Numbered from the stretch's first letter, positions 7,270 through 22,057 are shown. The stretch: 64,000 bases of DNA from Gemmatimonadetes bacterium bin94 (GCA_002238865.1 MPNE01000002.1:124001-188000), one strand, 5' to 3'. Program-made: numbers and translations. The notes: generated by a model from the sequence alone, not told the origin.

Positions 7270-7342
7270 TGGCCAGGGACGGAATTGAACCGCCGACACC
7301 GCGATTTTCAGTCGCGTGCTCTACCAACTGAGCTACCTGGCC
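7270..7342 (-). tRNA. tRNA-Phe (anticodon GAA)
   Basis: Acceptor stem GGCCAGG/CCTGGCC, discriminator A, anticodon loop CTGAAAA in stem CGCGA/TCGCG, T loop TTCAATT. CCA not encoded. Confidence 0.95.
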
Positions 7343-7462
7343 CATCGCCAACTGTCCCGACAAAAACCGACCGGGTCAATTCCGGCTCCGGACTCGTCGG
7401 GAGTCCGTACCGGACGACCTGGCCGATTCGCGCAGTCCGCTACCACGAACCGCTACGCCAGA

Positions 7463-7483
7463 AACGCCGCGCGAGGCGGCGTT
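7463..7483 (-). terminator. Hairpin downstream of the initiator tRNA
   Basis: AACGCCGC and GCGGCGTT form a perfect 8-pair stem around a 5-base loop, 20 bases after the initiator tRNA 3' end. On the minus strand it is followed by only a short T run, so it may be a weak terminator or a processing hairpin rather than a full stop before the remaining tRNA genes. Confidence 0.35.
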
Positions 7484-7502
7484 CCGGGCCTGGATGCAAT
7501 CA

Positions 7503-7576
<74 letters not shown>

Positions 7577-7587
7577 ACAAGATCTGA

Positions 7588-7616
7588 AAGTTATGAATTC
7601 TTTCAGCGAGCGTCAA
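7588..7616 (-). promoter_or_regulatory. Promoter of the tRNA cluster
   Basis: On the minus strand, TTGACG (7611-7616) and TAACTT (7588-7593) are separated by 17 bases. The expected start point would lie a few bases before the initiator tRNA. The same -35 and spacing, with a similar -10 (TAGCTT), precede the suf operon. Confidence 0.55.
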
Positions 7617-7623
7617 CACGGTC

Positions 7624-8700
7624 CTACGCTTCCGTCACGCTCGCTCCCAGGCGGCGGCAGTACCGGTCGATCCACCGGTTCGAGAAGCCCAGCACCCTGG
7701 CGCGACGGGTGATGGCCTCCACTTCTCCGCGTGTCATCTTGGTCTCGCGGGCGAGCACGTTCAGGTTGCCCCGGCTGAGAGCCAGGGTGCGCACCGCAAA
7801 CAGGAGCGGAAGCAGACAGAAGAGACGGACCCGGTGGTGCCGTCGTGGAATCAGGCGGATGTATGCCCGGGCCGCGGCAAGGTGGCGGTCCGCCTTCTCC
7901 ACGAGCCGGCCGAGAACCGCCATCGCCGCGCCCTGGTTGGCCGGGTCGAACAGCTCACCGACGGGTATGTGCGGTGCGGGAAGAAAGGCGATCGGCACGT
8001 ACACCCAGCCCCGGTCGCGGTCCTCGTGCAATCCGCGGATGACGTTCACCGTCTGGAGCGCCAGCCCGAACTCGCGTCCGAGTGCCATCATCCGTTTCTT
8101 CTCGCTCCCCACTCCCCGGAGCCGGAGCACAAACAACTCGGTGAGCAGGTGGCCGACCCGGCCGGCGACTTCGTGCATGTAGTCGTCGAGGTCGGCCTCG
8201 GTGCGGAAGACCGGGCCGCGCTGGGTCCAGCGCGCCATCCCGCCACTCGACTCACGTACCCGGCGCACCAGGATCTCCCGGGCCGCGGACGCCAACCGGT
8301 CCAGTCCCTCCAGCACGGTAGCGGCATGCCGGGCGACAAACGCGTCCGGCGTGTCCTCCTCCGCCTCTCCCAGCCGGTCGATCAGGGCATCCCGGTCGCC
8401 ACTGCCATCGAGCACGCGGCGCCACTCCTCGAGCAGAACGACCTTCTCGTCGTCGCCGAGTTCCTGATTGTCCTCCAGATAGTCCGACACGCGGAGGAGA
8501 AGGTACGCGACCGTGATTTCCCCCCGCAGCGGTTCGGGGAGGATCTCGATTCCAACCGCGAAGGTGCGGCTCGACCGGACGAGGAGTTCCTGAAGGGTGG
8601 CCAGTTCTAAGTCACCAACTGATTGATTTCGCCGTGTGGACGTGATCGGGCATGCTGTTTGGCCGAACGGGTGCTGTTCCGGCTTCGTCGGCAGGGACAC
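7624..8700 (-). CDS. Squalene synthase-like protein (squalene/phytoene synthase family)
   Basis: Predicted head-to-head prenyl synthase of 358 residues that would couple two farnesyl diphosphates. The first aspartate-rich motif is DYLED in LLLRVSDYLEDN, and the following LGDDEKVVLLEEW resembles eukaryotic squalene synthase (DTVEDD...EKK..LL) more than bacterial HpnC/HpnD. The second motif is NVIRGLHEDRDRGWVYVP, matching the NIIRD-x2-ED region. I chose GTG 8700 because GGAG lies 5 bases upstream; ATG 8736 and GTG 8760 are also in frame, without a good ribosome site. Squalene would feed hopanoids or sterols, but no cyclase is in the window. Phytoene synthase activity is the main alternative. 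Divergent from the RND gene at 8891. Confidence 0.82.
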   Translation of the reverse strand: MSLPTKPEQHPFGQTACPITSTRRNQSVGDLELATLQELLVRSSRTFAVGIEILPEPLRGEITVAYLLLRVSDYLEDNQELGDDEKVVLLEEWRRVLDGSGDRDALIDRLGEAEEDTPDAFVARHAATVLEGLDRLASAAREILVRRVRESSGGMARWTQRGPVFRTEADLDDYMHEVAGRVGHLLTELFVLRLRGVGSEKKRMMALGREFGLALQTVNVIRGLHEDRDRGWVYVPIAFLPAPHIPVGELFDPANQGAAMAVLGRLVEKADRHLAAARAYIRLIPRRHHRVRLFCLLPLLFAVRTLALSRGNLNVLARETKMTRGEVEAITRRARVLGFSNRWIDRYCRRLGASVTEA

Positions 8701-8890
8701 GCCGACTCCAATATATAGCTTTCCGACACTTGGCATGCTGATTGGCACCCATCCGGGCACTGGGCGCTGGCCGCCGGGGCCATTGCGCGCCTTCGCGCGG
8801 AGCCGTACACCTAATCCCCATGGAACGGGCGACCATGAATCCCACGAAAACCGACCCCGGCGCGAGCGCGCAGTGAATCGCGGGGGTCAC

Positions 8891-11800
8891 GTGACAGACC
8901 GCAAGGGCCCGATTGCTTTCATGGCGGGCAATCCCATAGCGGCGAATCTGCTGATGGCGTTCTTCCTGTTCGCCGGTCTGTTCGCCGCGGGCGACCTGGT
9001 TCAGGAAACGCTCCCCGACGCCTCGCTGGAACTCGTTCAGGTCGTGGTGCCCTATCCCGGCGCCGCCCCGGAGGAGGTCCAGCGGGCCATCGTCCGCAAG
9101 ATCGAGGAAGAGATCGGGTCGGTCGATGGCGTGCAGAGGATCGAGACGTCCGCTGCGGAGGGACTCGGATCGCTGATCGCCGAATTCAAGACGGGCACGG
9201 ACATTGGCCGGGCCCTCAACGACGTCAAGGCGAGGGTGGACCGAATTCCGAGCTTCCCCGCCGGGGCCGAACGACCCGAGGTCCGCGAGGTCACGAACCG
9301 GCAAAGCGTCATTCGGCTGCTGGTGCACGGCGACGTGCCGGAACGGGTACTCAAGGAGATGGCGTACCGCATCGAGGACGGGATTGCTCTGCTCCCCGAG
9401 GTGTCCTATGTGGAAACGAGCGGCGTTCGGGACTACGAGATCTCGATCGAGGTGCCGTCAAATCGGCTGCGTGCCCTAGGCCTCACTCTGGAGGACATCG
9501 CCAACGCCGTCCGGCGCGGCTCGCTGGAACTGTCCGCGGGCAAGATTTCGACCGGCGAGGAAGAGATCCGCGTCCGCACGATCGGCCAGAACTACGACCA
9601 GTACGACTTCGAGGAGATCATCGTCCTGACACGCCCCGACGGCACGTCGCTACGCGTTGGGGATATCGCCGACCTGCGGGACGGCTTTGCCGACACCGAG
9701 CTGATCTCTCGCTTCAACGGCAACCGGGCGGTGCGCGTGGACGTGTCCCGGACCGCCGACGAGCAGGTGTTGGAAATCTCGGAGGCGGTGCGAGCCTATC
9801 TGGCTTCCGAAGTGATTCCCACGCTCCCCGCGGGCGTCGGGGTCGAGATATGGAGGGACGACACGACGCTGGTCGGCAGCCGTTTGGCGCTCTTGTTCGA
9901 GAACGGGCTCCTTGGCCTCGTGCTTGTCTTCCTGGGGCTGGCTCTGTTCCTGGAAATCCGGCTTGCCTTGTGGGTTGCAGCGGGCCTGGTGGTCTCGCTC
10001 GTCGGCACGTTGTGGGTCATGCGAATCCTGGGCATCTCCATCAACATGTTCTCGATGCTGGCCCTGGTGCTCGCGTTGGGGATCGTCGTGGACGACGCCA
10101 TCGTGGTTGGCGAGAACATCTTCGCGGAACGGAAGAAGGGCCGTGGCGGACTTGCGACCGCCATCCGTGGCACGAGGCGGATCAGCGGTCCCGTCATCTT
10201 TTCGGTGTTGACCTCGATCACAGCATTTTGCGCCTTGCTGGCCGTACCGGGACCCTCCGGCAAGATGATGCGCAGCATTCCGGTCGTGGTCGTCATCATC
10301 CTCTGCATTTCTCTGGTGGAGTCCCTGCTGATACTGCCACGGCACCTTTCGCATCTGCCGCCGCACGGCACACGGGCCACAACCGCGGTCGGCCGATGGC
10401 TTGCGCGTATTCAGGGAGCCGTGGACAGGGGCCTGAAGCGTCTCGTCGATGGTCCGCTGGACCGGGGGCTCCGGCTCGCCACCGACCATCCGGGCATTGT
10501 GCTCGCCGGGAGCACGGCCGCGATCGTGCTGTCGTTGACCCTGGTTTCATCCGGGTTCATCAGAGTGGAATTCCTCCCCCAGGTCGAGGGGGATGTCGTG
10601 GCCGCCAACTTCGAACTTCCCACCGGGACGCCCGGCGAGCGGACCGCGGAAGTCGGTGCACGACTGGAGGCGGCGGGACATGTCGCCGCGGCACGATTGT
10701 CGGAGGGAAGACTTGAGGGCGACGTGTCAGCCCGCTGGAAAACCACCGTGACCGTGGGCGAGCCCGCGGAGCTGTACAATCCTCTTCGCGGCGACCGGAC
10801 GACACCACCGCGCGGCCATGTCGGAGCTGTCCAGTTCGCACTCCCGGATGCGGGAGGCGACGTGACCGCCAGCGACTTCGAGCGCGCGTGGCGAGAAGAG
10901 GCGGGAACGCTGCCGGGAGTCAAATCTCTCGTCTATTCGTCGGGCGTACTCGAACTGGCGCTCCCCGTGCACATGGAGCTTTTTCACCCCGACCCGGTCA
11001 CACTTGGTCGTATCGCCGAGGACTTCGTGGCGGCGTTGAGCAACGTTGACGGCGTATTCGGCATCCGGAGCAATCGGGACGACGGCTTTCGTGAACTTCA
11101 ACTGGAGCTCAAGCCCCAGGCCCGTACCCTCGGACTGACGCTGGACGACCTGGCACGCCAGGTGCGCTCCGCATTCTTCGGCAGCGAAGCCCTCAGGGTG
11201 CTGCGCGGCCGCGAGGACATGCGAGTGTATGTCAGGCTCCCGGCAGCGGAGCGGAATTCGGTGGCCGACATCGAACGCTACAACGTCCGCACGGCGCAAG
11301 GCTCGGAAGTCCCCCTCGGACAGGTTGCGTCCGCACACTTCACCCGGTCGTCCACCGCGATTCACACGGTCGACGGTCAACGGGTCATCGCGGTCACGGC
11401 CGGTGTCGATTCCAGGGTCACCAACGCCCAGCAGGTCAACGCCACCCTGGAGCGCGAGATCCTGGTGCCGCTCGCGGCCGACAACCCCGGATTCAGCTAC
11501 GCCTTCGGCGGCGAGCAGCGTCAGCAGCGACAGACGGTCGAAGCACTGTCGGGCTCAGTGATCATCGTCTTCATGATCATGTTCGCATTGCTGGCCATCC
11601 CGTTCGGATCCTACACTCAGCCACTCATTGTCATGGCCGCCATTCCCCTGGGATTCGTAGGCGCAATCCTGGGGCACCTGCTGCTGGGGCTCAGCTTCGG
11701 CTTCATGTCCATCCAAGGGCTCGTCGGCTGTTTTGGGGTCGTCGTGAACGACTCGTTGGTCATGATTAATTTCATCAACGAAAAGAGAGACGGCGGGCTT

Positions 11801-12088
11801 GAAGTCCGGGAGGCCATCATCGTCGGCACCAAGGCACGCGTCCGAGCCATACTGCTGACATCCGTGACGACGTTTCTGGGCGTGGCCCCCCTTGTTTTCC
11901 AAACGGACCCCGCGGCCCAGCACCTCGTCCCGGTGGCAGCGGCCCTGGCCTTTGGCGTTCTCGTCGCGACTCCCCTTCTCATGCTGGTTGTTCCCGCCCT
12001 CATGATGTTACAAGCCAATTTCGGGGCGGGGCTGCGTGCCCGCGTTGCCCGTAGCGCATCCCGATTGCAGTTGGGTCAACCAACCTGA
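8891..12088 (+). CDS. RND efflux permease, HAE-1/AcrB-like, without adaptor gene
   Basis: 1065 residues with the two-repeat RND architecture. N-terminal TM1 is around residues 15-35 (NPIAANLLMAFFLFAGLFA). The proton-relay pair is Asp401-Asp402 in TM4 (GIVVDDAIVVGENIF). The second repeat begins near residue 540, and GYxFGGEQ..Q-type funnel sequences precede the last TM bundle. It is typical of multidrug or hydrophobic-compound exporters. The start chosen is GTG 8891, preceded by GGGGG at 5 bases; GTG 8873 and ATG 8921 are alternatives. No membrane-fusion or channel gene is adjacent: the upstream neighbour is the divergent squalene-synthase-like gene, the downstream one a pterin dehydratase. 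It must recruit an adaptor encoded elsewhere or act alone. Confidence 0.9.
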   Translation: MTDRKGPIAFMAGNPIAANLLMAFFLFAGLFAAGDLVQETLPDASLELVQVVVPYPGAAPEEVQRAIVRKIEEEIGSVDGVQRIETSAAEGLGSLIAEFKTGTDIGRALNDVKARVDRIPSFPAGAERPEVREVTNRQSVIRLLVHGDVPERVLKEMAYRIEDGIALLPEVSYVETSGVRDYEISIEVPSNRLRALGLTLEDIANAVRRGSLELSAGKISTGEEEIRVRTIGQNYDQYDFEEIIVLTRPDGTSLRVGDIADLRDGFADTELISRFNGNRAVRVDVSRTADEQVLEISEAVRAYLASEVIPTLPAGVGVEIWRDDTTLVGSRLALLFENGLLGLVLVFLGLALFLEIRLALWVAAGLVVSLVGTLWVMRILGISINMFSMLALVLALGIVVDDAIVVGENIFAERKKGRGGLATAIRGTRRISGPVIFSVLTSITAFCALLAVPGPSGKMMRSIPVVVVIILCISLVESLLILPRHLSHLPPHGTRATTAVGRWLARIQGAVDRGLKRLVDGPLDRGLRLATDHPGIVLAGSTAAIVLSLTLVSSGFIRVEFLPQVEGDVVAANFELPTGTPGERTAEVGARLEAAGHVAAARLSEGRLEGDVSARWKTTVTVGEPAELYNPLRGDRTTPPRGHVGAVQFALPDAGGDVTASDFERAWREEAGTLPGVKSLVYSSGVLELALPVHMELFHPDPVTLGRIAEDFVAALSNVDGVFGIRSNRDDGFRELQLELKPQARTLGLTLDDLARQVRSAFFGSEALRVLRGREDMRVYVRLPAAERNSVADIERYNVRTAQGSEVPLGQVASAHFTRSSTAIHTVDGQRVIAVTAGVDSRVTNAQQVNATLEREILVPLAADNPGFSYAFGGEQRQQRQTVEALSGSVIIVFMIMFALLAIPFGSYTQPLIVMAAIPLGFVGAILGHLLLGLSFGFMSIQGLVGCFGVVVNDSLVMINFINEKRDGGLEVREAIIVGTKARVRAILLTSVTTFLGVAPLVFQTDPAAQHLVPVAAALAFGVLVATPLLMLVVPALMMLQANFGAGLRARVARSASRLQLGQPT

Positions 12089-12195
12089 CGGAAGCATCCA
12101 CATCCGGTCGCTGGCCCGGCACCGTGTTATCTTGGGTGGTCAGGACGAGCACGCTACTGGCTCGACAGCTACGGTAGACAGGCGGGCAGGAACCG

Positions 12196-12486
12196 ATGGC
12201 AGAGAAGCTTTCCCCGGAAGAAGTCGAGAATTGGGCGGCTGTCCATCCCAGGTGGAAGCACCATGACGACGCGATACGCAAGACGTTCACCTTCGACACC
12301 TTCCGTAGCGCGATCGTATTCGTCAACCGCGTCGCGACCATCGCCGACGAGGTGCACCACCACCCCGACATCACAATCCGGTACGACAGGGTCTCGCTCA
12401 GGCTCTGGTCACACGACGCGGGCGGGGTGACGGAGAGGGATCTGAAGCTGGCTGAGCGGATCGACTTCGCGACGTCAGCCCGCTGA
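12196..12486 (+). CDS. phhB: 4a-hydroxytetrahydrobiopterin (pterin-4a-carbinolamine) dehydratase
   Basis: 96 residues, the family's usual size. The active-site signature is present: Glu52 followed by His54-His55-His56-Pro57 (DEVHHHPDI), then Tyr and Trp-His further on (RYDRVSLRLWSHD) and a C-terminal LA..ID. The enzyme regenerates the pterin cofactor after aromatic amino acid hydroxylation, and related proteins also help molybdopterin-linked and other processes. No phenylalanine hydroxylase gene is in the window, so the partner is unknown. The 3' end overlaps the convergent aminotransferase gene by 12 bases. Confidence 0.9.
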   Translation: MAEKLSPEEVENWAAVHPRWKHHDDAIRKTFTFDTFRSAIVFVNRVATIADEVHHHPDITIRYDRVSLRLWSHDAGGVTERDLKLAERIDFATSAR

Positions 12487-13758
12487 ACGGATCACCGCAA
12501 CCAGAATCTCCAGACCCCGTTCAAGTTCTTCCCGGGTGAGCGTGGCCGGCGGGGTCAGCTCCACCACATCGCCCGCCTCGCCCGCCGGCAACACGATCAA
12601 GCCACGTTCCAGCGCGCGCTCCGCAACTGCCGCGCCGGCCCCAACCGGCTCCCCCGCCCTCGCTCGCAGCTCGATCCCCAGCATCAGGCCGCGGCCTCGC
12701 ACGTCCACGACTTCGTCGCAACCGTCCAGGCTCGCCACCAGGTAGTCGAGGGCCTCCCCCCCCAACCGCCTCGCGCGCTGCACCAGGTCCTCCGCCTCGA
12801 CCGCCGCCAGGAAGCCCAGTCCCCCCGCGCAGCTCAGTGGATGGCCCAGAAACGTGCTCGTGTGAATCGCCTCGCCGGTTGACGGGGGCCACGCATCCAT
12901 GACCGTCGCGGGACCAAGACAGGCCGAGATTGGCATGCCACCCCCCAGAGCCTTGCCCAGGCAGACAAGATCGGGAACGGCACCATCGCCGAAGGACGCC
13001 AGGAGGTGACCCGTGCGCCCCATTCCCGTGAAGATCTCGTCCGCGATCAGGATGGCGCCGCCCGCCCTCGCCCGCTCCCCCAGCTCCTTCAGAAACCCGC
13101 GCGGCGGCACGCGCACACCCGCTCGCCCCTGGATGGGCTCCACGATTACCGCCCCGACCGGAACCGGACTCGCCGCAGCAAGAAGCTCGCTGACGGTGTC
13201 CAGCGCCTGCTTCGCCCCGCTCCGGGACGACGGGAAGGGCACGAAGTGGACATGATCGGCCAGTCGGTCGGAGAACGGCCGCCGGAAGTGCTTCCGGTGC
13301 GTCGTGGCAAGCGCGCCCAGGGTCAGGCCGTGATAGCTCCCTTCGAAGGCGATGACTCCGACGCGTCCGGTGGCGACGTGAGCCGTCTTGAGAGCGGCCT
13401 CGACCGCGTCCGAGCCGCTCAGGCCGAGGATACCCCGTGCGTCGGGCCAGGGCATCAGGCTTGTCAGAGCTTCCAGGAACTCAACCTTGACCGCTGGCGG
13501 ATGGATGTCGCCCATGCCGTGAATCAGCTGTCCGGACTGCTCCCTGACCCGCTCGACGACCCGCGGATGCCGGTGTCCGGCAAAGGCTACCCCGAAGGCG
13601 CCGGTCAAGTCCAGATAGACGTTGCCCGCCGCATCACGAACGCCGGCTCCCCGGGCCTGCGTCCAGAACGGCGGAAGTCGCTCGAGAAAGGTGACGTTCC
13701 TGGATTCGACTCGCGCCAACCGCCGGGCCAGTCCCCGGTGCGATGCGTCAGTCGGCAA
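12475..13758 (-). CDS. PLP-dependent class III aminotransferase
   Basis: 427 residues, fold-type I, of the 4-aminobutyrate/acetylornithine aminotransferase group. Visible hallmarks are GLSGSDAVEAALKTA (phosphate binding), FEGSYHGLTLGAL, the ADEIFTGMGRTG aspartate motif that contacts the pyridine nitrogen, and the Schiff-base lysine Lys269 in CLGKALGGGMP. The substrate cannot be read from sequence. The start is TTG 13758, overlapping the upstream antiporter stop by 11 bases, which suggests translational coupling. It closes the minus-strand block ligA-polX-antiporter-aminotransferase, genes that share no obvious pathway. Confidence 0.85.
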   Translation of the reverse strand: MPTDASHRGLARRLARVESRNVTFLERLPPFWTQARGAGVRDAAGNVYLDLTGAFGVAFAGHRHPRVVERVREQSGQLIHGMGDIHPPAVKVEFLEALTSLMPWPDARGILGLSGSDAVEAALKTAHVATGRVGVIAFEGSYHGLTLGALATTHRKHFRRPFSDRLADHVHFVPFPSSRSGAKQALDTVSELLAAASPVPVGAVIVEPIQGRAGVRVPPRGFLKELGERARAGGAILIADEIFTGMGRTGHLLASFGDGAVPDLVCLGKALGGGMPISACLGPATVMDAWPPSTGEAIHTSTFLGHPLSCAGGLGFLAAVEAEDLVQRARRLGGEALDYLVASLDGCDEVVDVRGRGLMLGIELRARAGEPVGAGAAVAERALERGLIVLPAGEAGDVVELTPPATLTREELERGLEILVAVIRSAG

Positions 13759-14713
13759 GGGTGATCCAGGCCATGAAGCCTGCGTACACGACGAGCAGGA
13801 GGAACCCCTCCAGGCGCCTGACCTTGCGGGCGCTGCCCGCGACGGGCCACACCAGCGCCGACAGGATCAGGACCGCGGGAAGCTGAAGGGTCAGGATCGA
13901 AGAGTCGACCTGATAGCTTCTGACCAGCGCCGATCCGCCCATCACCGCCGTGAGGTTGAAGATGTTCGACCCCACGATGTTTCCCACGGCGATGTCGGCG
14001 TGCTTGCGCGCGGCGGCCACCAGCGACGTGACCAGCTCCGGCAGCGAGGTGCCGATGGCGACGATGGTCAGTCCGATCACGGTCATGCTCGCTCCGAGCT
14101 CGGCGGCGAGGAATGTGGCGCCTCGCACGATCGCCTGACCGCCGACCCCGAGTCCCACGGCGCCTGCAGCCACCAGCGCGAGGTTGCGCACCAGACTCTT
14201 CGCCGGCTCCACACCCTCCTCTCCCGCCGCCAGACTGCCGACTCCCTCCCGGATCTCCTGTATGTCCTCCTCGGCCGTGCTGAAGGTGAATGCCACGTAG
14301 ACCACCAGAAGAGCCAGCAGAATCACACCGTCCCCCAGGTCGATCTGGCCGTCCAGCACCAGCGGGAAGATCAGGACCGTGATCAACAACATGATCGGGA
14401 CGTCCCGGCTGATGACCCGATCCGCAACCGGCAGAGGACTGAGGAGGGCCGTGGCGCCCATGATGAGGCCGATGTTGGCCAGGTTGGAGCCCAGGACATT
14501 GCCCATCAGCAGGCCACCCTCGCCATTCAGGGTAGCGATGACGCAGACGACCAGTTCGGGCGCCGAGGTCCCCAGGGAAACGAGGGTGAGACCGACAACG
14601 ATGGGGCTGATGCCCAGCGTCGCGGCGATCCGTGCCGAGCCGCGCACCAGCCACTCGGCTCCGAAGTAAAGGGCGCCGAAGCCGCCGACGAGGAGCAGAA
14701 TATTCGCGAACAT
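13748..14713 (-). CDS. Calcium/sodium antiporter (YrbG-like, CaCA superfamily)
   Basis: 321 residues and about ten TM helices in two inverted repeats. Each repeat carries an alpha motif: GTSAPELVVCVIATLNGE and GNVLGSNLANIGLI in the first, GTSLPELVTSLVAA and GNIVGSNIFNLTAV in the second. The glutamates and asparagines in these motifs bind Ca2+/Na+ in NCX_Mj-type exchangers. The start is ATG 14713 (MFANILLL), since TM1 begins at once; the longer frame adds only a charged leader. It begins 5 bases after polX ends and overlaps the aminotransferase start, so it belongs to the same transcript. Confidence 0.9.
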   Translation of the reverse strand: MFANILLLVGGFGALYFGAEWLVRGSARIAATLGISPIVVGLTLVSLGTSAPELVVCVIATLNGEGGLLMGNVLGSNLANIGLIMGATALLSPLPVADRVISRDVPIMLLITVLIFPLVLDGQIDLGDGVILLALLVVYVAFTFSTAEEDIQEIREGVGSLAAGEEGVEPAKSLVRNLALVAAGAVGLGVGGQAIVRGATFLAAELGASMTVIGLTIVAIGTSLPELVTSLVAAARKHADIAVGNIVGSNIFNLTAVMGGSALVRSYQVDSSILTLQLPAVLILSALVWPVAGSARKVRRLEGFLLLVVYAGFMAWITLAD

Positions 14714-14718
14714 CCCGC

Positions 14719-20385
<5,667 letters not shown>

Positions 20386-20436
20386 CCGAATTGACCTGAA
20401 GTATCCAGCGCACCGTTCCCGCCCGCGCCTCCAGGC

Positions 20437-21306
20437 ATGACGACAACAACAGACCCGGCGTCGGCCGGTCGGATCATCCTGGCGGACAACCTCCCCGTGC
20501 TGCGCACGATGGAGGGGGGGAGCGTCCAGCTCATCTACGTCGACCCGCCCTTCAATACCGGGCGAGCGCAGGAGCGAACGCGCATGCGGGTCGAGCGAGA
20601 CGAGGCGGGAGACCGCACCGGCTTCCAGGGCGCGCGCTACCGCACCAGGATCCTGGGTCGCAGCAGCTACGACGATCGCCACCCCGACTACCTCGCCTTT
20701 CTCGAACCGCGGCTTCGAGAGGCGCACAGGGTGCTCGCGCCCACGGGGTCGCTCTTCCTTCACATCGACTACCGCGAAGCGCACTACTGCAAGGTCCTGC
20801 TCGACGAGATCTTCGGGCGCGCGTCCTTCATGAACGAGATCATCTGGGCGTACGACTACGGGGCGCGTTCCAGGAGCAGGTGGCCGGCCAAGCACGACAC
20901 GATCTTCTGGTACGCGAAGGATCCGGCGGACTACACCTTCAACTTCGACGAGATGGACCGGATTCCGTACATGGCACCGGGGCTGGCCGGCAAGGAGAAG
21001 GCCGCGCGCGGGAAGACGCCCACGGATGTCTGGTGGCACACGATTGTGAGCCCGACGGGCGGCGAGAAGACCGGGTACCCCACGCAGAAGCCTTTGGGCG
21101 TGCTCGAACGCATCGTCAAGGTGCACTCCAACCCGGGCGACACCGTGCTGGACTTCTTCGCCGGGAGCGGCACGACCGGGGAGGCAGCCGCCTTGAACGG
21201 CCGGAGCTTCATCATGGTCGACTCGAGTCCCGAGGCGGTGCGGGTAATGACGGAGCGTCTGGCCAGCTTCGCGCCGCAGGTGACCCGGACTCCGGAGCGT
21301 GTCTAA
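20437..21306 (+). CDS. Orphan DNA methyltransferase (beta-class N6-adenine/N4-cytosine)
   Basis: 289 residues. The catalytic motif IV DPPF (Asp36-Phe39, in YVDPPFNTG) precedes the S-adenosylmethionine motif I (DFFAGSGTTG, residues 239-248), the order of beta-class amino-methyltransferases. PTQKPLGVLERIV is motif X. No restriction endonuclease, specificity subunit or Vsr gene is nearby, so it is an orphan and may set a chromosomal methylation mark rather than defend. The C-terminal extension that gives CcrM its GANTC specificity is lacking. The start ATG has no clear Shine-Dalgarno. The 3' end overlaps the convergent ybjQ-like gene by 4 bases. Confidence 0.9.
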   Translation: MTTTTDPASAGRIILADNLPVLRTMEGGSVQLIYVDPPFNTGRAQERTRMRVERDEAGDRTGFQGARYRTRILGRSSYDDRHPDYLAFLEPRLREAHRVLAPTGSLFLHIDYREAHYCKVLLDEIFGRASFMNEIIWAYDYGARSRSRWPAKHDTIFWYAKDPADYTFNFDEMDRIPYMAPGLAGKEKAARGKTPTDVWWHTIVSPTGGEKTGYPTQKPLGVLERIVKVHSNPGDTVLDFFAGSGTTGEAAALNGRSFIMVDSSPEAVRVMTERLASFAPQVTRTPERV

Positions 21307-21626
21307 CCCTCCGGCCGCAACTCCACCGCCGTCCCGTAGCACATCATCTCGGCAGCGCCGCGGCTGACTTCGGCGGACTGGAAGCGCACCGTCAGGACTC
21401 CGTCGGCACCCAGCGCCCTGGCGTCGGCCACCATGCGGTCGATGGCCTGTTCCCTGACCTCAGCAAGGAGCTTGGTGTATTCGTACACTTCCCCACCCGT
21501 GAGATTGCGCAGGCTGGCTATCAGATCGCGACCCACGTGACGAACGCGGACGGAGCTGCCTCTGACCATGCCCAGGGTACGCACGACGCGGTACCCGGCC
21601 ACGGATTCGGTTGTCGCAAGGATCAT
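21303..21626 (-). CDS. YbjQ/UPF0145 family protein
   Basis: 107 residues, the normal length for the family, whose members form pentamers and are annotated as possible heavy-metal-binding domains. Recognised from VAGYRVVRTLGMVRGSSVR at the N-terminus, and ARALGADGVLTVRFQSAEV and MMCYGTAVEL at the C-terminus. ATG 21626 overlaps the anti-sigma stop (ATGA), making it the last gene of the sigma/anti-sigma operon. The role is unknown; the location suggests an envelope or stress function under the sigma factor. Confidence 0.85.
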   Translation of the reverse strand: MILATTESVAGYRVVRTLGMVRGSSVRVRHVGRDLIASLRNLTGGEVYEYTKLLAEVREQAIDRMVADARALGADGVLTVRFQSAEVSRGAAEMMCYGTAVELRPEG

Positions 21627-22057
21627 CGGTGAACGTTCCGGTAGGGGTCCGTGCCGTATTCTCTGTAGCGGTCCAGGATCACCTGTGCGAGCAGGACCAG
21701 GATACCTATCACGATGGCTCCGGTCGTGAGCTTGACCAGCATGGCGGTGGGCGACTTCACCAACACCCAGATTCCGTATCCCAGCCAACCGGTGAAGCCG
21801 GCCAGCGTCAGCATCCAGCCGACCGGCGTAGTGATGCGGGTCCTGATCCGATTCCAAACCGAATCATCGTCGTAGGAAACGAAGGAAAGGTCCTGGAACT
21901 CCTCCTTCATGGATACGAAGATGGCGAACTCGCGGCGGAGTTCGCTGGACGCACTCAGGCGCATCTCGATGTCGGTTCTCTCTTCCGGCGTTGCCTCGCC
22001 ATCCAGAAAGCGCATGAGGTCTTCGTGGCTGACTGGCCGGGATGGTTTTCCGCTCAT
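21623..22057 (-). CDS. Putative anti-sigma factor, membrane-anchored
   Basis: 144 residues. The N-terminus (HEDLMRFLDGEATPEERTDI) is the helical layout of anti-sigma domains that grip an ECF sigma factor, but the zinc-binding His/Cys set is missing. Two hydrophobic helices follow (WMLTLAGFTGWLGYGIWVL and a valine/isoleucine-rich one), so it sits in the inner membrane. It lies 53 bases after the sigma gene and overlaps the ybjQ-like gene by 4 bases. The function is inferred from the N-terminal pattern and the neighbour. Confidence 0.75.
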   Translation of the reverse strand: MSGKPSRPVSHEDLMRFLDGEATPEERTDIEMRLSASSELRREFAIFVSMKEEFQDLSFVSYDDDSVWNRIRTRITTPVGWMLTLAGFTGWLGYGIWVLVKSPTAMLVKLTTGAIVIGILVLLAQVILDRYREYGTDPYRNVHR

